This document shows, piece after piece, positions 17,194 to 27,196 of a stretch of DNA of 64,000 nucleotides. This DNA comes from Trinickia soli. Lineage in GTDB: Bacteria > Pseudomonadota > Gammaproteobacteria > Burkholderiales > Burkholderiaceae. Every line of letters starts with the position of its first letter. The stretch's first letter is position 1. The notes beneath the pieces are model-generated. The model was not told the origin of the DNA. It worked only from the letters and a program-made list of their open reading frames with translations, and ran no database searches. The DNA lies in contig NZ_PNYB01000012.1 in assembly GCF_002879855.1 (NCBI RefSeq), forward strand, positions 124,001 through 188,000. Reading direction: 5' to 3'. Both the position numbers and the translations under genes were made by a program.

Positions 17194-20100
17194 TCAACCC
17201 TTTTTTCGTCTCTCTATTTCTCGTTTCACACGTTCGATCTCAAGCCGTTTGGCTTCCCTTGTTCCCCACGGTGCTGCTCTGTTCTCGGGGGGCTCGGCGG
17301 CCGATCGACCGCGCGCTTCGGCAGCAAGTTGAATGGCTTTGCGTTCCTCTAACTCCCTCATTTTGGCCGTTTGCCGCTCCACGAAACGTTCAGCCGCGAT
17401 GGGTGTGGTTCGGTCTGGGAGTCCAGCAAGGATCACGAGCTTGTCGATATTGTCCCAGGTGCTGATCCGGCCGTCGTTATAGGCAAACTCGCTAATCAAC
17501 GGGAGATTGAGCGCAGTGTAGATCGGGGTCCAGTTCTCCTCTTCGCCCTGGCGGCGACGCACAGCGAGTTCGGGGTTGAACTGATACTTTCCAGTGGATA
17601 CGCGCAAAAACAGCGATCTGTTGTAAGCATAGTCTCTGTCGATTTCGTTTCTCGCGAGCACGCCAGAAAGGTGCTGGCGCTTGTTGCGCTCCGGCCTCAC
17701 TACATTAGCCGGCAAGTGTTGCCAAGCATCGAGGATGACTTGCGTCTGGAATGCGCTGTCCGCATTGCGTCGTATCTTGCTAAATCGGGCCTTGAACAAT
17801 ACCCACATTGTCTGGAACAGAAAGTATTCAGACAGATGCCGGTCGATGCGGACCAGGCGATCTCCTGCTCTGACATCAATGCAGGGCGGAGCCAGGCGTT
17901 CATAGATTGCCGCCAGCGGGCCGGCAGCGAACTTTGCGTCGCCAAATGCCTGACGCAACGCCCAGTGGAGGGCATTGTGACCATAGTGATCGACGGCATC
18001 GCGGTCCGCGCCGCGCTCCAGCAGGGCTTCCACCAGCGCCGCATTTCCTGCGGCTGCTGCAGCCATCAGCGGCGTTTGATTCATAGGCAGGCGATGATCG
18101 ACGCCATGCTGGTCACACTGCTTGAGGATGTCCTTGAAGTGGTTGGCAAAGTAAGGGACGTAGCTCTTGCGGGCGAGCACCGCGCGCTGCCGATCAAAGG
18201 TTCGTGCCTGCTCGAATCTCGCCTCGACTTCCAGCCACTCGGCGAGCTGCGGTTCGTCGAAGCAGGCGGCATAGTCAAAAAGCTGCTGCTTGCCCTTGTT
18301 GCCCGGAGACTGCTCCCGGAAGACCCTGATCAGCAGGTCCCTGACCTTGGCCTCATCGAACACCGGCCAGGGCACCGGAACCTGCTTCAAGATGGTGCGG
18401 CGGATGGCCTCCGCCTGCTCCTGTTTCCCCTGAAGTTCGAGTTTGCGTGCTTCCTTCTGCCAGTCTTCGAGCGTGGATTGTTTGGCCTCGATCTTGGTCT
18501 GGCCGACAGCGAGATCCAGCAACCCGAACAACTCATGCCCTGTGTCCGATTCGACCATGTAGATGTTCTTGATGGCGCGCGTCAACGCTACATATAGGGC
18601 ATTGACGAAGAACTTATAGACTTCGAGAGACTTGTCGCTCTTGTCTTTGGCGCGTTTGTAATCCAGCGTCTCGACCGCCAGATCGGCCGTGGCGACGCCC
18701 TCGACGATATCGTTGAATTCGCCGCGATGATCCGAGACGAAGCGGTAGAGCACGATGTTCTCGTATTCGAGACCCTTGGCTTCGTGGATCGAGAACAACA
18801 GCGGCGTGGCAAAGTGCTTGCGGGCCCCGGCCTTGTCCTCGTCGCGCATGACCAGGACGGCGAACTGCGTGGATTGGCGAATCTTCTGGTCCAATTCGCG
18901 TTTGGTGGCGTCCTTGTCGGGTATCAGCGTCACCTGGCCGGCGTCGCCGCCGACGGCCTGAACCAGGAAGTTACTCTCGCGATCGATGGAGCCGAAGCGC
19001 CGCTGCTTGATCTTGAGCACCTGATTGGCGACGCGCGTGGCCTCCAGGCCGTTGCGGAAGTTGGCCTTTAGCAGGCGCAATTCCTGTCGCTCAGCCAGTT
19101 TCGGGTCTTTCCAGAACAGACTTTTGACCTGGCTCCAGGAAAAGAAATTGGGATGGACAATCTGGTTGGAATCCCCGCAGAGCATGAAATGGCCGGGCTT
19201 CTTCAGGGTTTTCAGCACGAGCGCGAGTTGCACGGTGGTGATGTCCTGCACCTCGTCGATAACGACGAAGTCGTAACGCGGCGCGGCCAGCGCTTGCCAG
19301 TCCTGAGCCACCAGATTCAGGTCGTACAGCTTTGTTTCGGCCAGCCACGTGCGATACTTCTCAAACAGATCGTAGAGTTGGTCGCGCCGTTCCTCGGGAA
19401 AGATTGATTGACGTACGCCCAGCGCTCGATACCCGTCGCGCGACAGGACACCGCCCGAGCCAGCAGCAATCACGCCGCGAATCTCCTCGAACGCCTGATG
19501 GGCATCGACATCCTTGAAGTTCTGTCGTATACGGGAATACCATCCTGCAAAGTCGCGCCAATTGGCCTCGCGTCCTGCCGGAACGCGGATCGACTCGACG
19601 AACTCGCGGTAGGAAAGAAACACTGCATCCTGATTGCCGTGCTCGTATCCGTTGGCGTAATAAAGGTCGCGGGCGCTCTGTGCCAGAAAAGCGGAGTGGG
19701 TCACATAGAGAACCTCGCCTTCGGCATGTTTGAGCTTTTCAAGCGTCAGTGCGGTCTTGCCGCTGCCAGCGCTGCCCACGACAACCAAGGGAGGTGGCTG
19801 TCGGTAAATGGTCTCCTGTGTGTCATCAAACGAGATCGGTTTGTCGAGCAGATGAATGCCGGTACGCTCAGGATGAAGGTAGCGCAGAGGTTGAGCCTCC
19901 TTGAGGGCCTCCTCGGCGCTAACGTCTGGAATCTTGCTCTCGTCGATCGTCGCGCCGCGCAGGAAGCGCGACTTATCGTAGTCGTGATTGGCGATGACCT
20001 CCAACATCAGCGCGCAGACTTCATCTCCGTGGCGCACCAGCGAGAACAACAGCCTGTCGGCGTCATCCAGCTTGGCTCGGTAAAATTTGCCGTGGCTGAG

Positions 20101-20220
20101 ATTGGCGAGCTTTTTGACTTGGGCGGCGCGGAAGTCGTTGCGCGCGATCGCTTCGGACACCTTGCCGTAACTGGCCTTGACGCGGGAAGTGTCGAGGCCG
20201 ATGTATTCGAGAATCTTCAT
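17194..20220 (-). CDS. RelE-like / UvrD-type helicase / ankyrin fusion protein
   Basis: 1008 residues. Residues 30-90 resemble the RelE/ParE fold (FYRAKLDDADRLLFSLVRHG then LMLEVIANHDYDKSRFLRG). A superfamily-1 helicase follows: Walker A GSAGSGKT (149-156), Walker B VVIDEVQD (319-326), motif III CGDSNQIVHP, LLKANFRN (about 383-390), motif V SIHEAKGLEYENIVLYR (477-493) and motif VI NALYVALTRAI (540-550). Residues 711-760 form at least one full ankyrin repeat and part of another (NQTPLMAAAAAGNAALVEAL, DHYGHNALHWAL). Residues 780-950 match nothing I know, and the end is a highly charged coiled segment (955-1008). Such helicases occur in anti-phage and DNA-repair systems. The RelE-like start and the HipBA neighbour favour a defence or toxin role, but this is inference. 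Upstream ribosome site is weak. Confidence 0.8.
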   Translation of the reverse strand: MKILEYIGLDTSRVKASYGKVSEAIARNDFRAAQVKKLANLSHGKFYRAKLDDADRLLFSLVRHGDEVCALMLEVIANHDYDKSRFLRGATIDESKIPDVSAEEALKEAQPLRYLHPERTGIHLLDKPISFDDTQETIYRQPPPLVVVGSAGSGKTALTLEKLKHAEGEVLYVTHSAFLAQSARDLYYANGYEHGNQDAVFLSYREFVESIRVPAGREANWRDFAGWYSRIRQNFKDVDAHQAFEEIRGVIAAGSGGVLSRDGYRALGVRQSIFPEERRDQLYDLFEKYRTWLAETKLYDLNLVAQDWQALAAPRYDFVVIDEVQDITTVQLALVLKTLKKPGHFMLCGDSNQIVHPNFFSWSQVKSLFWKDPKLAERQELRLLKANFRNGLEATRVANQVLKIKQRRFGSIDRESNFLVQAVGGDAGQVTLIPDKDATKRELDQKIRQSTQFAVLVMRDEDKAGARKHFATPLLFSIHEAKGLEYENIVLYRFVSDHRGEFNDIVEGVATADLAVETLDYKRAKDKSDKSLEVYKFFVNALYVALTRAIKNIYMVESDTGHELFGLLDLAVGQTKIEAKQSTLEDWQKEARKLELQGKQEQAEAIRRTILKQVPVPWPVFDEAKVRDLLIRVFREQSPGNKGKQQLFDYAACFDEPQLAEWLEVEARFEQARTFDRQRAVLARKSYVPYFANHFKDILKQCDQHGVDHRLPMNQTPLMAAAAAGNAALVEALLERGADRDAVDHYGHNALHWALRQAFGDAKFAAGPLAAIYERLAPPCIDVRAGDRLVRIDRHLSEYFLFQTMWVLFKARFSKIRRNADSAFQTQVILDAWQHLPANVVRPERNKRQHLSGVLARNEIDRDYAYNRSLFLRVSTGKYQFNPELAVRRRQGEEENWTPIYTALNLPLISEFAYNDGRISTWDNIDKLVILAGLPDRTTPIAAERFVERQTAKMRELEERKAIQLAAEARGRSAAEPPENRAAPWGTREAKRLEIERVKREIERRKKG

Positions 20221-20392
20221 GGAGCGAAAAGGACAAGAGCAAGAGCGAGAATTCTCGCATGTCCTTCCGGCTTGCCAACTCTGTAGCAGGTTTCCCGATC
20301 ATTCTTGACCGGCAGTTATCCGACCCGAACTGGACGCCCGACGACAAAGTACTGATCTATGGAGGAGTGGGACGGAGGTGGAGGCCGCCCCC

Positions 20393-21031
20393 TTAGCGCA
20401 GCTGCGCGGCGGCCACAAACAGCACCATGCTGCCGATCGCGCCGTCGAGTACGCGCCACGCCGCCGCCTTACGAAACAGCGGGGCCAGCAGCCGGGCGCC
20501 ATAGCCGAGCGATGCGAACCATAAAGGACTGATCGTCATCGCACCCAGCGCAAACGCCATGCGCGATCCTTCCGGCTCACGGGCGCCCGCGGTGCCGATC
20601 AGCAGCAGAACATCGACGTAGACATGCGGGTTGAGCCAGGTGAATGCCAAGGCCATTAGGACTACTGACCAACCACGTTGCTGGACCACGGCAGCGGCAG
20701 CGGGTTCTCCCGACCCCTGGCCCGCAATCTCCATCGCTGCATGACCGGGGCGCCAAGCGCGCCTCAGCGTTGAGAATCCGAACCAGGCGAGATAGGCCAG
20801 TCCCCCGTAAAGGATCACCTCCACCAAGTGCGGATAGCGCATTGCAAGCGCCGAAGCGCCGCCCACGCCCGCCGCGATCAAAATGAAGTCCGAGATCGTG
20901 CAAAGGGCGACGATCTTACCGACGTGCGAACGCAAGATCCCTTGCCGCAACACAAATGCGTTTTGCGCGCCGATCGTGACGATGAGCGAGGCGCACAGCG
21001 CTGCGCCATGCGAATAAGCGGTCCAGTTCAT
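20393..21031 (-). CDS. LysE/ArgO-family amino-acid exporter
   Basis: 212-residue inner-membrane protein with the LysE signature GAALCASLIVTIGAQNAFVL at the N-terminus, about six hydrophobic helices and the mid-loop FTWLNPHVYVDVLLLIG. It is divergent from an ArgP-like regulator, the same arrangement as lysE-lysG and the same regulator-exporter pairing as ArgP-ArgO. It should export lysine and/or arginine when they accumulate from peptide uptake. An alternative start at 21076 adds 15 residues with no better ribosome site; the 21031 ATG matches the family N-terminus. Confidence 0.9.
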   Translation of the reverse strand: MNWTAYSHGAALCASLIVTIGAQNAFVLRQGILRSHVGKIVALCTISDFILIAAGVGGASALAMRYPHLVEVILYGGLAYLAWFGFSTLRRAWRPGHAAMEIAGQGSGEPAAAAVVQQRGWSVVLMALAFTWLNPHVYVDVLLLIGTAGAREPEGSRMAFALGAMTISPLWFASLGYGARLLAPLFRKAAAWRVLDGAIGSMVLFVAAAQLR

Positions 21032-21129
21032 GACGATGTGGGGTAGACGGTGCCGAGTAATGGCGCTAGTCTGCATGCCGGACGAATCTAAGGATAGCTA
21101 ATTTGCCTAAGGCAGATTAAGGAACGCTA

Positions 21130-22026
21130 ATGTTGGACTATGCCTTGTTGGACGCGCTTGCTGCAGTCGTACGTCTTGGTTCGTTCGACCGCGCGGCCGG
21201 CGAACTCAACGTCACGGCCTCGGCCGTATCGCAACGCGTCAAGCTGCTCGAGGAGCGCGTCGGAAGTGTGCTGGTCAAGCGGGGGCAGCCCTGCGTCGCC
21301 ACTGCGTCGGGCGCATTGCTTTGCCGTCACGCGGAGCGAGTGAGATTGCTCGAAGGCCAGCTATCCGACGATATGCCGTCCATGACGGGGCCGCTGCTCG
21401 GGCAGGCGTGGCCTACGCTGCGGGTCGCCGTCAACGACGATAGCGTCGGCACCTGGTTCGTCGATGCCGTGGCGACGTTCTGTGCGCAACGGCGCATGCT
21501 GCTCGACCTTGTCATCGACGATCAGGACCATACGGCACAGCGCATTCGCGACGGCAGCGTGCAAGGCGCGGTGACCACGCAGGCGGAACCCGTGCAGGGA
21601 TGCCGCTCCGTGCGGCTCGGCAGAATGCGGTATCTGGCCGTATGTTCGCCGTCGTTTTTTGCGCGCTACTTCGCCAACGGCGTCAATCGCGAGTCGCTGC
21701 GGCGCGCGCCGTGCGTCGTCTTCAATCCGAAGGATGCGCTGCAAGCGCGCTTCATGCGCCGTTTGACGCGCGCGGACATCGAGCCGCCCCAGCATTGGGT
21801 GCCGCATGTCGGAGGCTTCTTGCGTGCTTGCGTGATGGGTCTGGGTTGGGGCATGTGCCCGACGCAGATGCTCGGCGCGTCGCTTGCAAACGGCGAACTC
21901 GTCGAACTGGCGGCGGGCCGCCACCTCGATGTCGATTTGTATTGGCAGAGTTGGCGCTTGTCGATCGGCTGGCTCGATGAATTCAGCGCAGTGCTGAAGC
22001 AGCGCGCCGGCGAGTTTCTCGATTGA
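21130..22026 (+). CDS. ArgP/LysG-like LysR regulator
   Basis: 298-residue LysR-type regulator of the ArgP (IciA/LysG) group: LDYALLDALAAVVRLGSFDR then AAGELNVTASAVSQRVKLLE. It is divergent from the LysE-type exporter with a short gap, so it very likely activates the exporter in response to lysine or arginine. ATG 21130 has AGGAACG directly upstream. Assigned from HTH sequence and context. Confidence 0.9.
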   Translation: MLDYALLDALAAVVRLGSFDRAAGELNVTASAVSQRVKLLEERVGSVLVKRGQPCVATASGALLCRHAERVRLLEGQLSDDMPSMTGPLLGQAWPTLRVAVNDDSVGTWFVDAVATFCAQRRMLLDLVIDDQDHTAQRIRDGSVQGAVTTQAEPVQGCRSVRLGRMRYLAVCSPSFFARYFANGVNRESLRRAPCVVFNPKDALQARFMRRLTRADIEPPQHWVPHVGGFLRACVMGLGWGMCPTQMLGASLANGELVELAAGRHLDVDLYWQSWRLSIGWLDEFSAVLKQRAGEFLD

Positions 22027-22249
22027 GGGCGCCGGCATGGGTCGACACACGCGTGATCGAGGGGCCGGATTAGCTATCCCCTGAAAGCTGCGGTAAACCC
22101 TTGCTTTTGCGTTCTGTAATTGTGTTCTGGCAACATAGAGTGCTTTGTCTTCACCAAAGACGGTTGCGCACAGACGCACCGGGCGCTGTGCGCCGCAAAA
22201 AAGCCGAGTTTTCGACTACCACCCGTTACCCGCGAGCAACGCAATTCCT

Positions 22250-22825
22250 ATGGCTTTGAACGTCGAAAGTGCCCGCCAGGCTGCGGATTTGGGCAGCAAG
22301 ATCCGAGCGCTGCGGCACCGCCTCCGTAAGACCCTTGATGAAACGGCTACCGCGGCCGGTATCTCGAAGCCGTTTCTGTCGCAAGTCGAACGGGGCCACG
22401 CCACGCCCTCTTTGACTTCGTTGGCCGGCATCGCCACGGCGCTGGGCGTCACCCTTCAGTATTTCGTCGATACGCCCAGCGAGGAGCGGTCGGTACGCCG
22501 CGCCGGCCAGTTGCGATTTTTCAGCTTCGCCGATTCGACGGATTTATTCGCGCGATTGACCAACTCGTCGGTCGGCAGTCAGCTTGAAAGCATTCTCGTG
22601 CGCTTGCCGGCCGGGCAGACCGAGGGGGCAGAAGTCACGACGCATGCGGGCGAGGAATTCCTTTACGTCATTTCGGGCGAATTGTCGTTGACGCTTGAAG
22701 GCAAGACGTTTTCGCTCCAGGCGGGCGACAGCGCGCATTACGAATCGACGGTTCCGCACAGTTGGTCCAATACGGGCAAGGTTGAAACGACACTGGTTTG
22801 GGTCGGTACGCCGCGCCTGTTTTGA
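22250..22825 (+). CDS. XRE-family regulator with C-terminal cupin
   Basis: 191 residues: an N-terminal HTH (LGSKIRALRHRLRKTLDETA, then TAAGISKPFLSQVERGHATP) and a C-terminal cupin barrel (THAGEEFLYVISGELSLTLEGKTFSLQAGDSAHYEST). This architecture is that of PuuR/SutR-like regulators whose cupin senses a small metabolite. ATG 22250 starts just before the HTH; the frame upstream is not family-like. It could regulate the POT transporter or the exporter nearby; neither link is proven. Confidence 0.88.
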   Translation: MALNVESARQAADLGSKIRALRHRLRKTLDETATAAGISKPFLSQVERGHATPSLTSLAGIATALGVTLQYFVDTPSEERSVRRAGQLRFFSFADSTDLFARLTNSSVGSQLESILVRLPAGQTEGAEVTTHAGEEFLYVISGELSLTLEGKTFSLQAGDSAHYESTVPHSWSNTGKVETTLVWVGTPRLF

Positions 22826-22914
22826 CGATCCGCGTGCGCGCCTGACCGAAGCGATAACCGCGTGCCAACTGCCGGGGGGCGATCGAGCCAGCGTTCGACG
22901 GCTGGCTCGACGCG

Positions 22915-23724
22915 CTAGCGGAGACGCTCGAGCAGCGCCATGCCAGCGGCTGGATTGCGGACCTTGTGGCCGCTGATCACATAAAGGTAGACGTCGCGAG
23001 GCATGGCCTTCGCACCCGTCTCCGCAATCGTTTGCAAGTCTTTCGGCGCTTCACCGGCGGCCCACGTCTTCGCACGCGAGGCCCAGGCATCGAGTCCCTT
23101 CTTCGGATATCCAAGCTTTTCCGATTCGACTGTCCCCATGATGCGTGCGTAGACGAACGGCGCAGTGACGTCGGCGATCTGTGGGTAATCGCTATCGCCG
23201 GCGACAACGATCGCAACGCCGTGCTCGCGCGCCAGCGCCACGAACTCCGGATGGCGGAAACTTTCGTGCCGCACTTCGACGGCATGCCGGATCGCGCGGC
23301 CGTCGACGCGTTTGGGCAGCAGTGCGAGAAAAGCGTCGAAATCTTCGGCGTCGAATTGCTTGGTCGTCGCGAACTGCCAGTTGATCGGGCCCAGCTTGTC
23401 TTTCAGCGCGAGCACGCCGCTGGCAAAGAAACGCTCGATGGAATCGCGGGCTTCGCCAAGCACTCGGCGATGAGTCGCGAATCGCGGCGCCTTCAACGAA
23501 AAGACAAAATCTTCCGGCGTCTCGTCATGCCACTTCTCAAAGCTTGTCGCGCGTTGCGTGCCGTAGAACGTGCCGTTGATTTCAATCGATGTCAGCTTGC
23601 GGCTCGCATATTCGAGCTCGCGCTTTTGCGTGAGGCCGGCGGGATAGAACGCACCGCGCCACGGCTCGTAGGTCCAGCCGCCGACGCCGATGCGAATGCG
23701 GCCCGTGGCGCTGCGGCGGCTCAT
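22915..23724 (-). CDS. DUF72 (YecE-like) protein
   Basis: 269-residue TIM-barrel protein of the DUF72 family: RIRIGVGGWTYEPWRGAFYP at the start, SIEINGTFYG, FSLKAPRFATHRRVL, LLPKRVDGRAIRHAVEVRHE and YLYVISGHKVRNPAAGMAL at the end. The start at 23724 overlaps the stop of the POT transporter (ATGA on the minus strand), so the two genes are co-translated. The enzymatic role of DUF72 is not known. Confidence 0.9.
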   Translation of the reverse strand: MSRRSATGRIRIGVGGWTYEPWRGAFYPAGLTQKRELEYASRKLTSIEINGTFYGTQRATSFEKWHDETPEDFVFSLKAPRFATHRRVLGEARDSIERFFASGVLALKDKLGPINWQFATTKQFDAEDFDAFLALLPKRVDGRAIRHAVEVRHESFRHPEFVALAREHGVAIVVAGDSDYPQIADVTAPFVYARIMGTVESEKLGYPKKGLDAWASRAKTWAAGEAPKDLQTIAETGAKAMPRDVYLYVISGHKVRNPAAGMALLERLR

Positions 23725-25235
23725 TCCGTCGCCATCCCGTGAGCGTTCGCTGCGGCCAAGGCCTCGCCCGACGCGCGCCGATGCTGAGCCGACAGCCTGC
23801 GCATGAGCGGCAGCAACAGCAACGACATCAGCACCCCGGCAGCCGCCAGCCAACCAAGCTCCGAGAAAAGATTCGTATAAAGCGGCAGCGATTGCACCGC
23901 CGTCAAATCATTGGAGGGGGCCTGCGCGAAGTTGGCCACCACGCTGCCCAAATACTGGGAGATTCCGGTCGCAAGGAAGTAGGCGCCCATCATGAAGCCG
24001 CTCATGCGAACGGGGATATAGCGCGCGATCATGGCAAGGCCAAGGCCGCTGACGAGCAACTCGCCGAGCGAATTCAAAGCGTAACCCCAGACCATGAACC
24101 ACGACGATACGCGTCCGTCGACGGCATAGCGGCCGCTGAATGCGTAAATGACGAACCCGATCGCCACGGCCACATAGCCGAGCGCAAATTTCGCCGCGAT
24201 GCTGATATCGCCGCGCCCCTTTGCAAGCCGCGTGTAAGTCGACGCGAGCACGGGGCTCAGCAGCATGATCCAGATCGGATTGAGCGCTTGGAATTGCGCG
24301 GCGCTCCAGGAGAACAGACGAACGCCGAATAGCGAGAACGTCGGATCCACATTACGCAGCGCAAATAGCGTCAGCGACGTGGTTTGTTGCTGATAGAAGA
24401 TGAAGAACAGAATCGACTGCAAAACGAGAATGAGGGCGGCAATCAGTCCCGCGCGCTCCGAGCGGTCGCATTTGGCGATCATGTAGCCGAACAGGCCAAG
24501 GATGATGACCCCTGCGATATCGACGCAGGTGATGGCCAGCGTCTTGTTGCCGAGCACGAATGATGCGGCCGTGGCCAGCGCGACGCCGCCCGCGGCAACC
24601 ACAGCGACGCGGCGCCATACGATCGGCTTGCTGTCGGGCGCGGACCCCACATGCGACAGCGAGCGATACCGGATCAGGAAGTTCACGACGCCCAGCACCA
24701 TGCCCGCGCAGCAGACGGCAAACGCGGTGCGCCAGCCCCATCGATCTTTGATCCAGGGCGTCGCGAGGATCGACAACGTCGAACCGATATTGACGGCCAT
24801 GTAATAGATCGTGAACGCACTGTCGATGCGCGTATCGTCCCCTTCATAGATACGCCGCACGAGATTCGCCGAATTCGCCTTGAACAGGCCGTTGCCCACG
24901 ACAATGACGCCGAGCGAAGCATAAAGGAACGATAGATGATCGTTCGGCAATGCAAGCATGCCGTAGCCGAACGAGAGCACGACCGCGCCGAACAGCATCG
25001 TGCGCCGCGCACCGAGCACCTTGTCGCCGATCCATCCGCCGATCGAAGGCGCCGCATAGACAAGCGCGGTAAACGCGCCCCAGGTGAGGTTCGCGCGTGC
25101 ATCGCCGAAGCCGAGCCGCTCCACCATGTAGAGCACGAGCAGTGCGCCCATGCCGTAATAGCCGAAGCGTTCCCACATCTCGATCAGAAAGACCGTCGTG
25201 AACGATCTTGTTTGCGAAACCGACGAATTCATCAA
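23721..25235 (-). CDS. POT-family proton-dependent peptide transporter
   Basis: 504-residue major facilitator of the POT/PTR2 group (DtpA-like). The TM1 motif FLIEMWERFGYYGMGALLVLY carries the ExxER-type proton-coupling residues, and SIGGWIGDKVLGARRTMLFG follows in the TM2-3 loop. About 12-14 hydrophobic helices are seen. It should import di- and tripeptides with protons. GGGAGA lies upstream, and two adjacent ATGs (25235, 25232) are equally good starts. The DUF72 gene follows in overlap. Confidence 0.92.
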   Translation of the reverse strand: MMNSSVSQTRSFTTVFLIEMWERFGYYGMGALLVLYMVERLGFGDARANLTWGAFTALVYAAPSIGGWIGDKVLGARRTMLFGAVVLSFGYGMLALPNDHLSFLYASLGVIVVGNGLFKANSANLVRRIYEGDDTRIDSAFTIYYMAVNIGSTLSILATPWIKDRWGWRTAFAVCCAGMVLGVVNFLIRYRSLSHVGSAPDSKPIVWRRVAVVAAGGVALATAASFVLGNKTLAITCVDIAGVIILGLFGYMIAKCDRSERAGLIAALILVLQSILFFIFYQQQTTSLTLFALRNVDPTFSLFGVRLFSWSAAQFQALNPIWIMLLSPVLASTYTRLAKGRGDISIAAKFALGYVAVAIGFVIYAFSGRYAVDGRVSSWFMVWGYALNSLGELLVSGLGLAMIARYIPVRMSGFMMGAYFLATGISQYLGSVVANFAQAPSNDLTAVQSLPLYTNLFSELGWLAAAGVLMSLLLLPLMRRLSAQHRRASGEALAAANAHGMATE

Positions 25236-25565
25236 AAGTTCTCCCGGATAGGTCGAATCAGATTCGCACGTTGTGCGTGCGCTGCTGGACGCCGTTGCTC
25301 GCGCCGTGGCTCGTTTGCGCGCGGTAGCGCGCGGTGTTGGGGACTTGCCAGCGCGAGCTTACTCCGTCGCGCGCCAGTCGTGGCAGCGGCCGTACACGTC
25401 GCGCGCGATTCTCGCGATGTTGGCCGTCACCGTCACTTCGGGTATGCACCAGTCGGCGCCCCATACGGTTGATAGCTGCACACGAAAACGGGCGCATGGT
25501 CTTATCCCTCCTGCAATCGATCGATTGCATTTTCCTTTTTGTTTTTTAATTCGTCCTTCACCACC
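25236..25565. other. Intergenic region between peptide transporters
   Basis: About 330 bp between the divergent POT gene and the peptide-binding protein gene. No convincing gene is present. It is expected to contain both promoters; near the right end it becomes T-rich (TTTCCTTTTTGTTTTTTAATT at its core), suitable for a promoter or leader, but no canonical -35/-10 pair stands out. Confidence 0.4.
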
Positions 25566-27182
25566 ATGAAAGCCACGCATTCATTTGCAGCGGCGCTGAT
25601 CGCGTTCGTCTTTGCGTCAAGCGATGCCGCTTTTGCCGTTCCCATTCCCACCGGCGTGAAATTGGCTCCGGTCCAGGAAATCACGCGCCAGTTGCCCGCC
25701 GAAATTGAATCGCTGGATCCCGCACACATCGAATCATGGGCCGGCAATACGGTCGGCCTCGATCTGTTCGAAGGCTTGACGCGTATCGACGCAACGGGCG
25801 CCATCGTACCCGGAGTCGCACAATCGTGGACGCGAACCGGGCCGGACACCTGGCGCTTCACGCTGCGCGGCGATGCCAGGTGGAGCGACGGCCGACCCGT
25901 GACGGCAGACGACTTCGTCTATGCCTGGCGCCGCGTCGTCGATCCCAAGACCGGCTCGAAGTATACGGTTCTTGTCGAGTTCGTCAAAAATGGCAAAGCG
26001 ATCGTGTCCGGCAAGGCGCCGCCCGACCAACTCGGCGTGACGGCGGTCGATGCGCGCACACTGGAGGTGCGCACCGAAACGCCTGCGGCCTTCTTCCCGG
26101 AACTGGCGGCCATGGTGTCGATGGCGCCGGTGCCCCGGCACATCGTGCAACGCGCGCCGGACGGCTGGACCAAGCCCGGCACCTTTGTCGGCAACGGCGC
26201 GTTCCTGCTGGCCGATTGGCAGCCGAACAATCGTGTCGTACTCCTAAAGAACGGTCGGTATTGGAACGCGGCAAGCGTGCCGCTTGCAAAGGTGAAATAC
26301 GTCCCGATCGAAGACGACGGCACGGCCCTCCACATGTATCAGGCCGGGCAGATCGATTACACCTATCGCATTCCGTCGGGGCTTCACGACCCGATAGCGA
26401 AGCAATTCGGCAGCGAACTGCGCACAGGCATGCAGATCGCCACCTATTACTACAGCCTCGACAACACGAATCCTCTGTTCAAGGACAAACGCGTGCGGCA
26501 GGCGCTATCGATGGTGCTCGACCGCGATCTCCTGACGAAGCGGCTGCTGCAAGCCGGCGAAGCGCCGATGTACGGCCTCATTGCCAGCGGCACCAAGGGC
26601 GCGAGCCCGTTCGTGCCGGCCTGGGCGGCGTGGCCGATGAGCAAGCGCATCGACTACGCGCGCGATCTGTTGCGGCAGGCGGGTTATTCGGAGGCGAAGC
26701 CTTTGACATTCACGCTGACCTACAACACGAACGATCTGCACAAGAAGGTGGCGCTGTTTGCCGCTTCCGAGTGGCGCACGAAGCTGGGCGTCGAGGCCCG
26801 GCTCGAGAACGTGGAGTTCAAGGTGCTGCTCATGCAGCGCCACGAAGGAAAGGTGCAAGCGTCGCGCGACGGTTGGTTCGTCGATTACAACGACGCCATG
26901 TCGTACTTCGACGTGCTCCGCTGCGGCAGCATTCAGAACGATCAACGCTACTGCAACCCGAAGGTCGACGAGCTCATTGCACGTGCGAACGCGCGGCTCG
27001 ACCCCAACGAGCGCACCGCGCTGATGACGCGTGCGCATACGCTTGCGATGGAGGACTACCCGATGATCGCGCTGTTCCAGTATTCGGCCGATCGTCTCGT
27101 CAAAGCCTATGTGGGCGGCTATGCGACGACGAACTACGTCGATCAGCGCGCCTCGCAGGATCTCTACATCGTCGCGCACTGA
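25566..27182 (+). CDS. Peptide ABC transporter substrate-binding protein (OppA/DppA-like)
   Basis: 538-residue SBP_bac_5 protein. The signal peptide KATHSFAAALIAFVFASSDA ends in AAFA just before the mature VPIPTG. The mature part shows LPAEIESLDPAHIESWAGNT, VAQSWTRTGPDTWRFTLRGD, WSDGRPVTADDFVYAWRRVV and VRQALSMVLDRD, all of the OppA/DppA/MppA class; the OppA-like spacing suggests oligopeptides. It is the first gene of a five-gene importer operon. The start at ATG 25566 gives a normal signal peptide; an upstream TTG at 25539 is possible. Confidence 0.92.
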   Translation: MKATHSFAAALIAFVFASSDAAFAVPIPTGVKLAPVQEITRQLPAEIESLDPAHIESWAGNTVGLDLFEGLTRIDATGAIVPGVAQSWTRTGPDTWRFTLRGDARWSDGRPVTADDFVYAWRRVVDPKTGSKYTVLVEFVKNGKAIVSGKAPPDQLGVTAVDARTLEVRTETPAAFFPELAAMVSMAPVPRHIVQRAPDGWTKPGTFVGNGAFLLADWQPNNRVVLLKNGRYWNAASVPLAKVKYVPIEDDGTALHMYQAGQIDYTYRIPSGLHDPIAKQFGSELRTGMQIATYYYSLDNTNPLFKDKRVRQALSMVLDRDLLTKRLLQAGEAPMYGLIASGTKGASPFVPAWAAWPMSKRIDYARDLLRQAGYSEAKPLTFTLTYNTNDLHKKVALFAASEWRTKLGVEARLENVEFKVLLMQRHEGKVQASRDGWFVDYNDAMSYFDVLRCGSIQNDQRYCNPKVDELIARANARLDPNERTALMTRAHTLAMEDYPMIALFQYSADRLVKAYVGGYATTNYVDQRASQDLYIVAH

Positions 27183-27196
27183 GGCGGGGAGGGACG

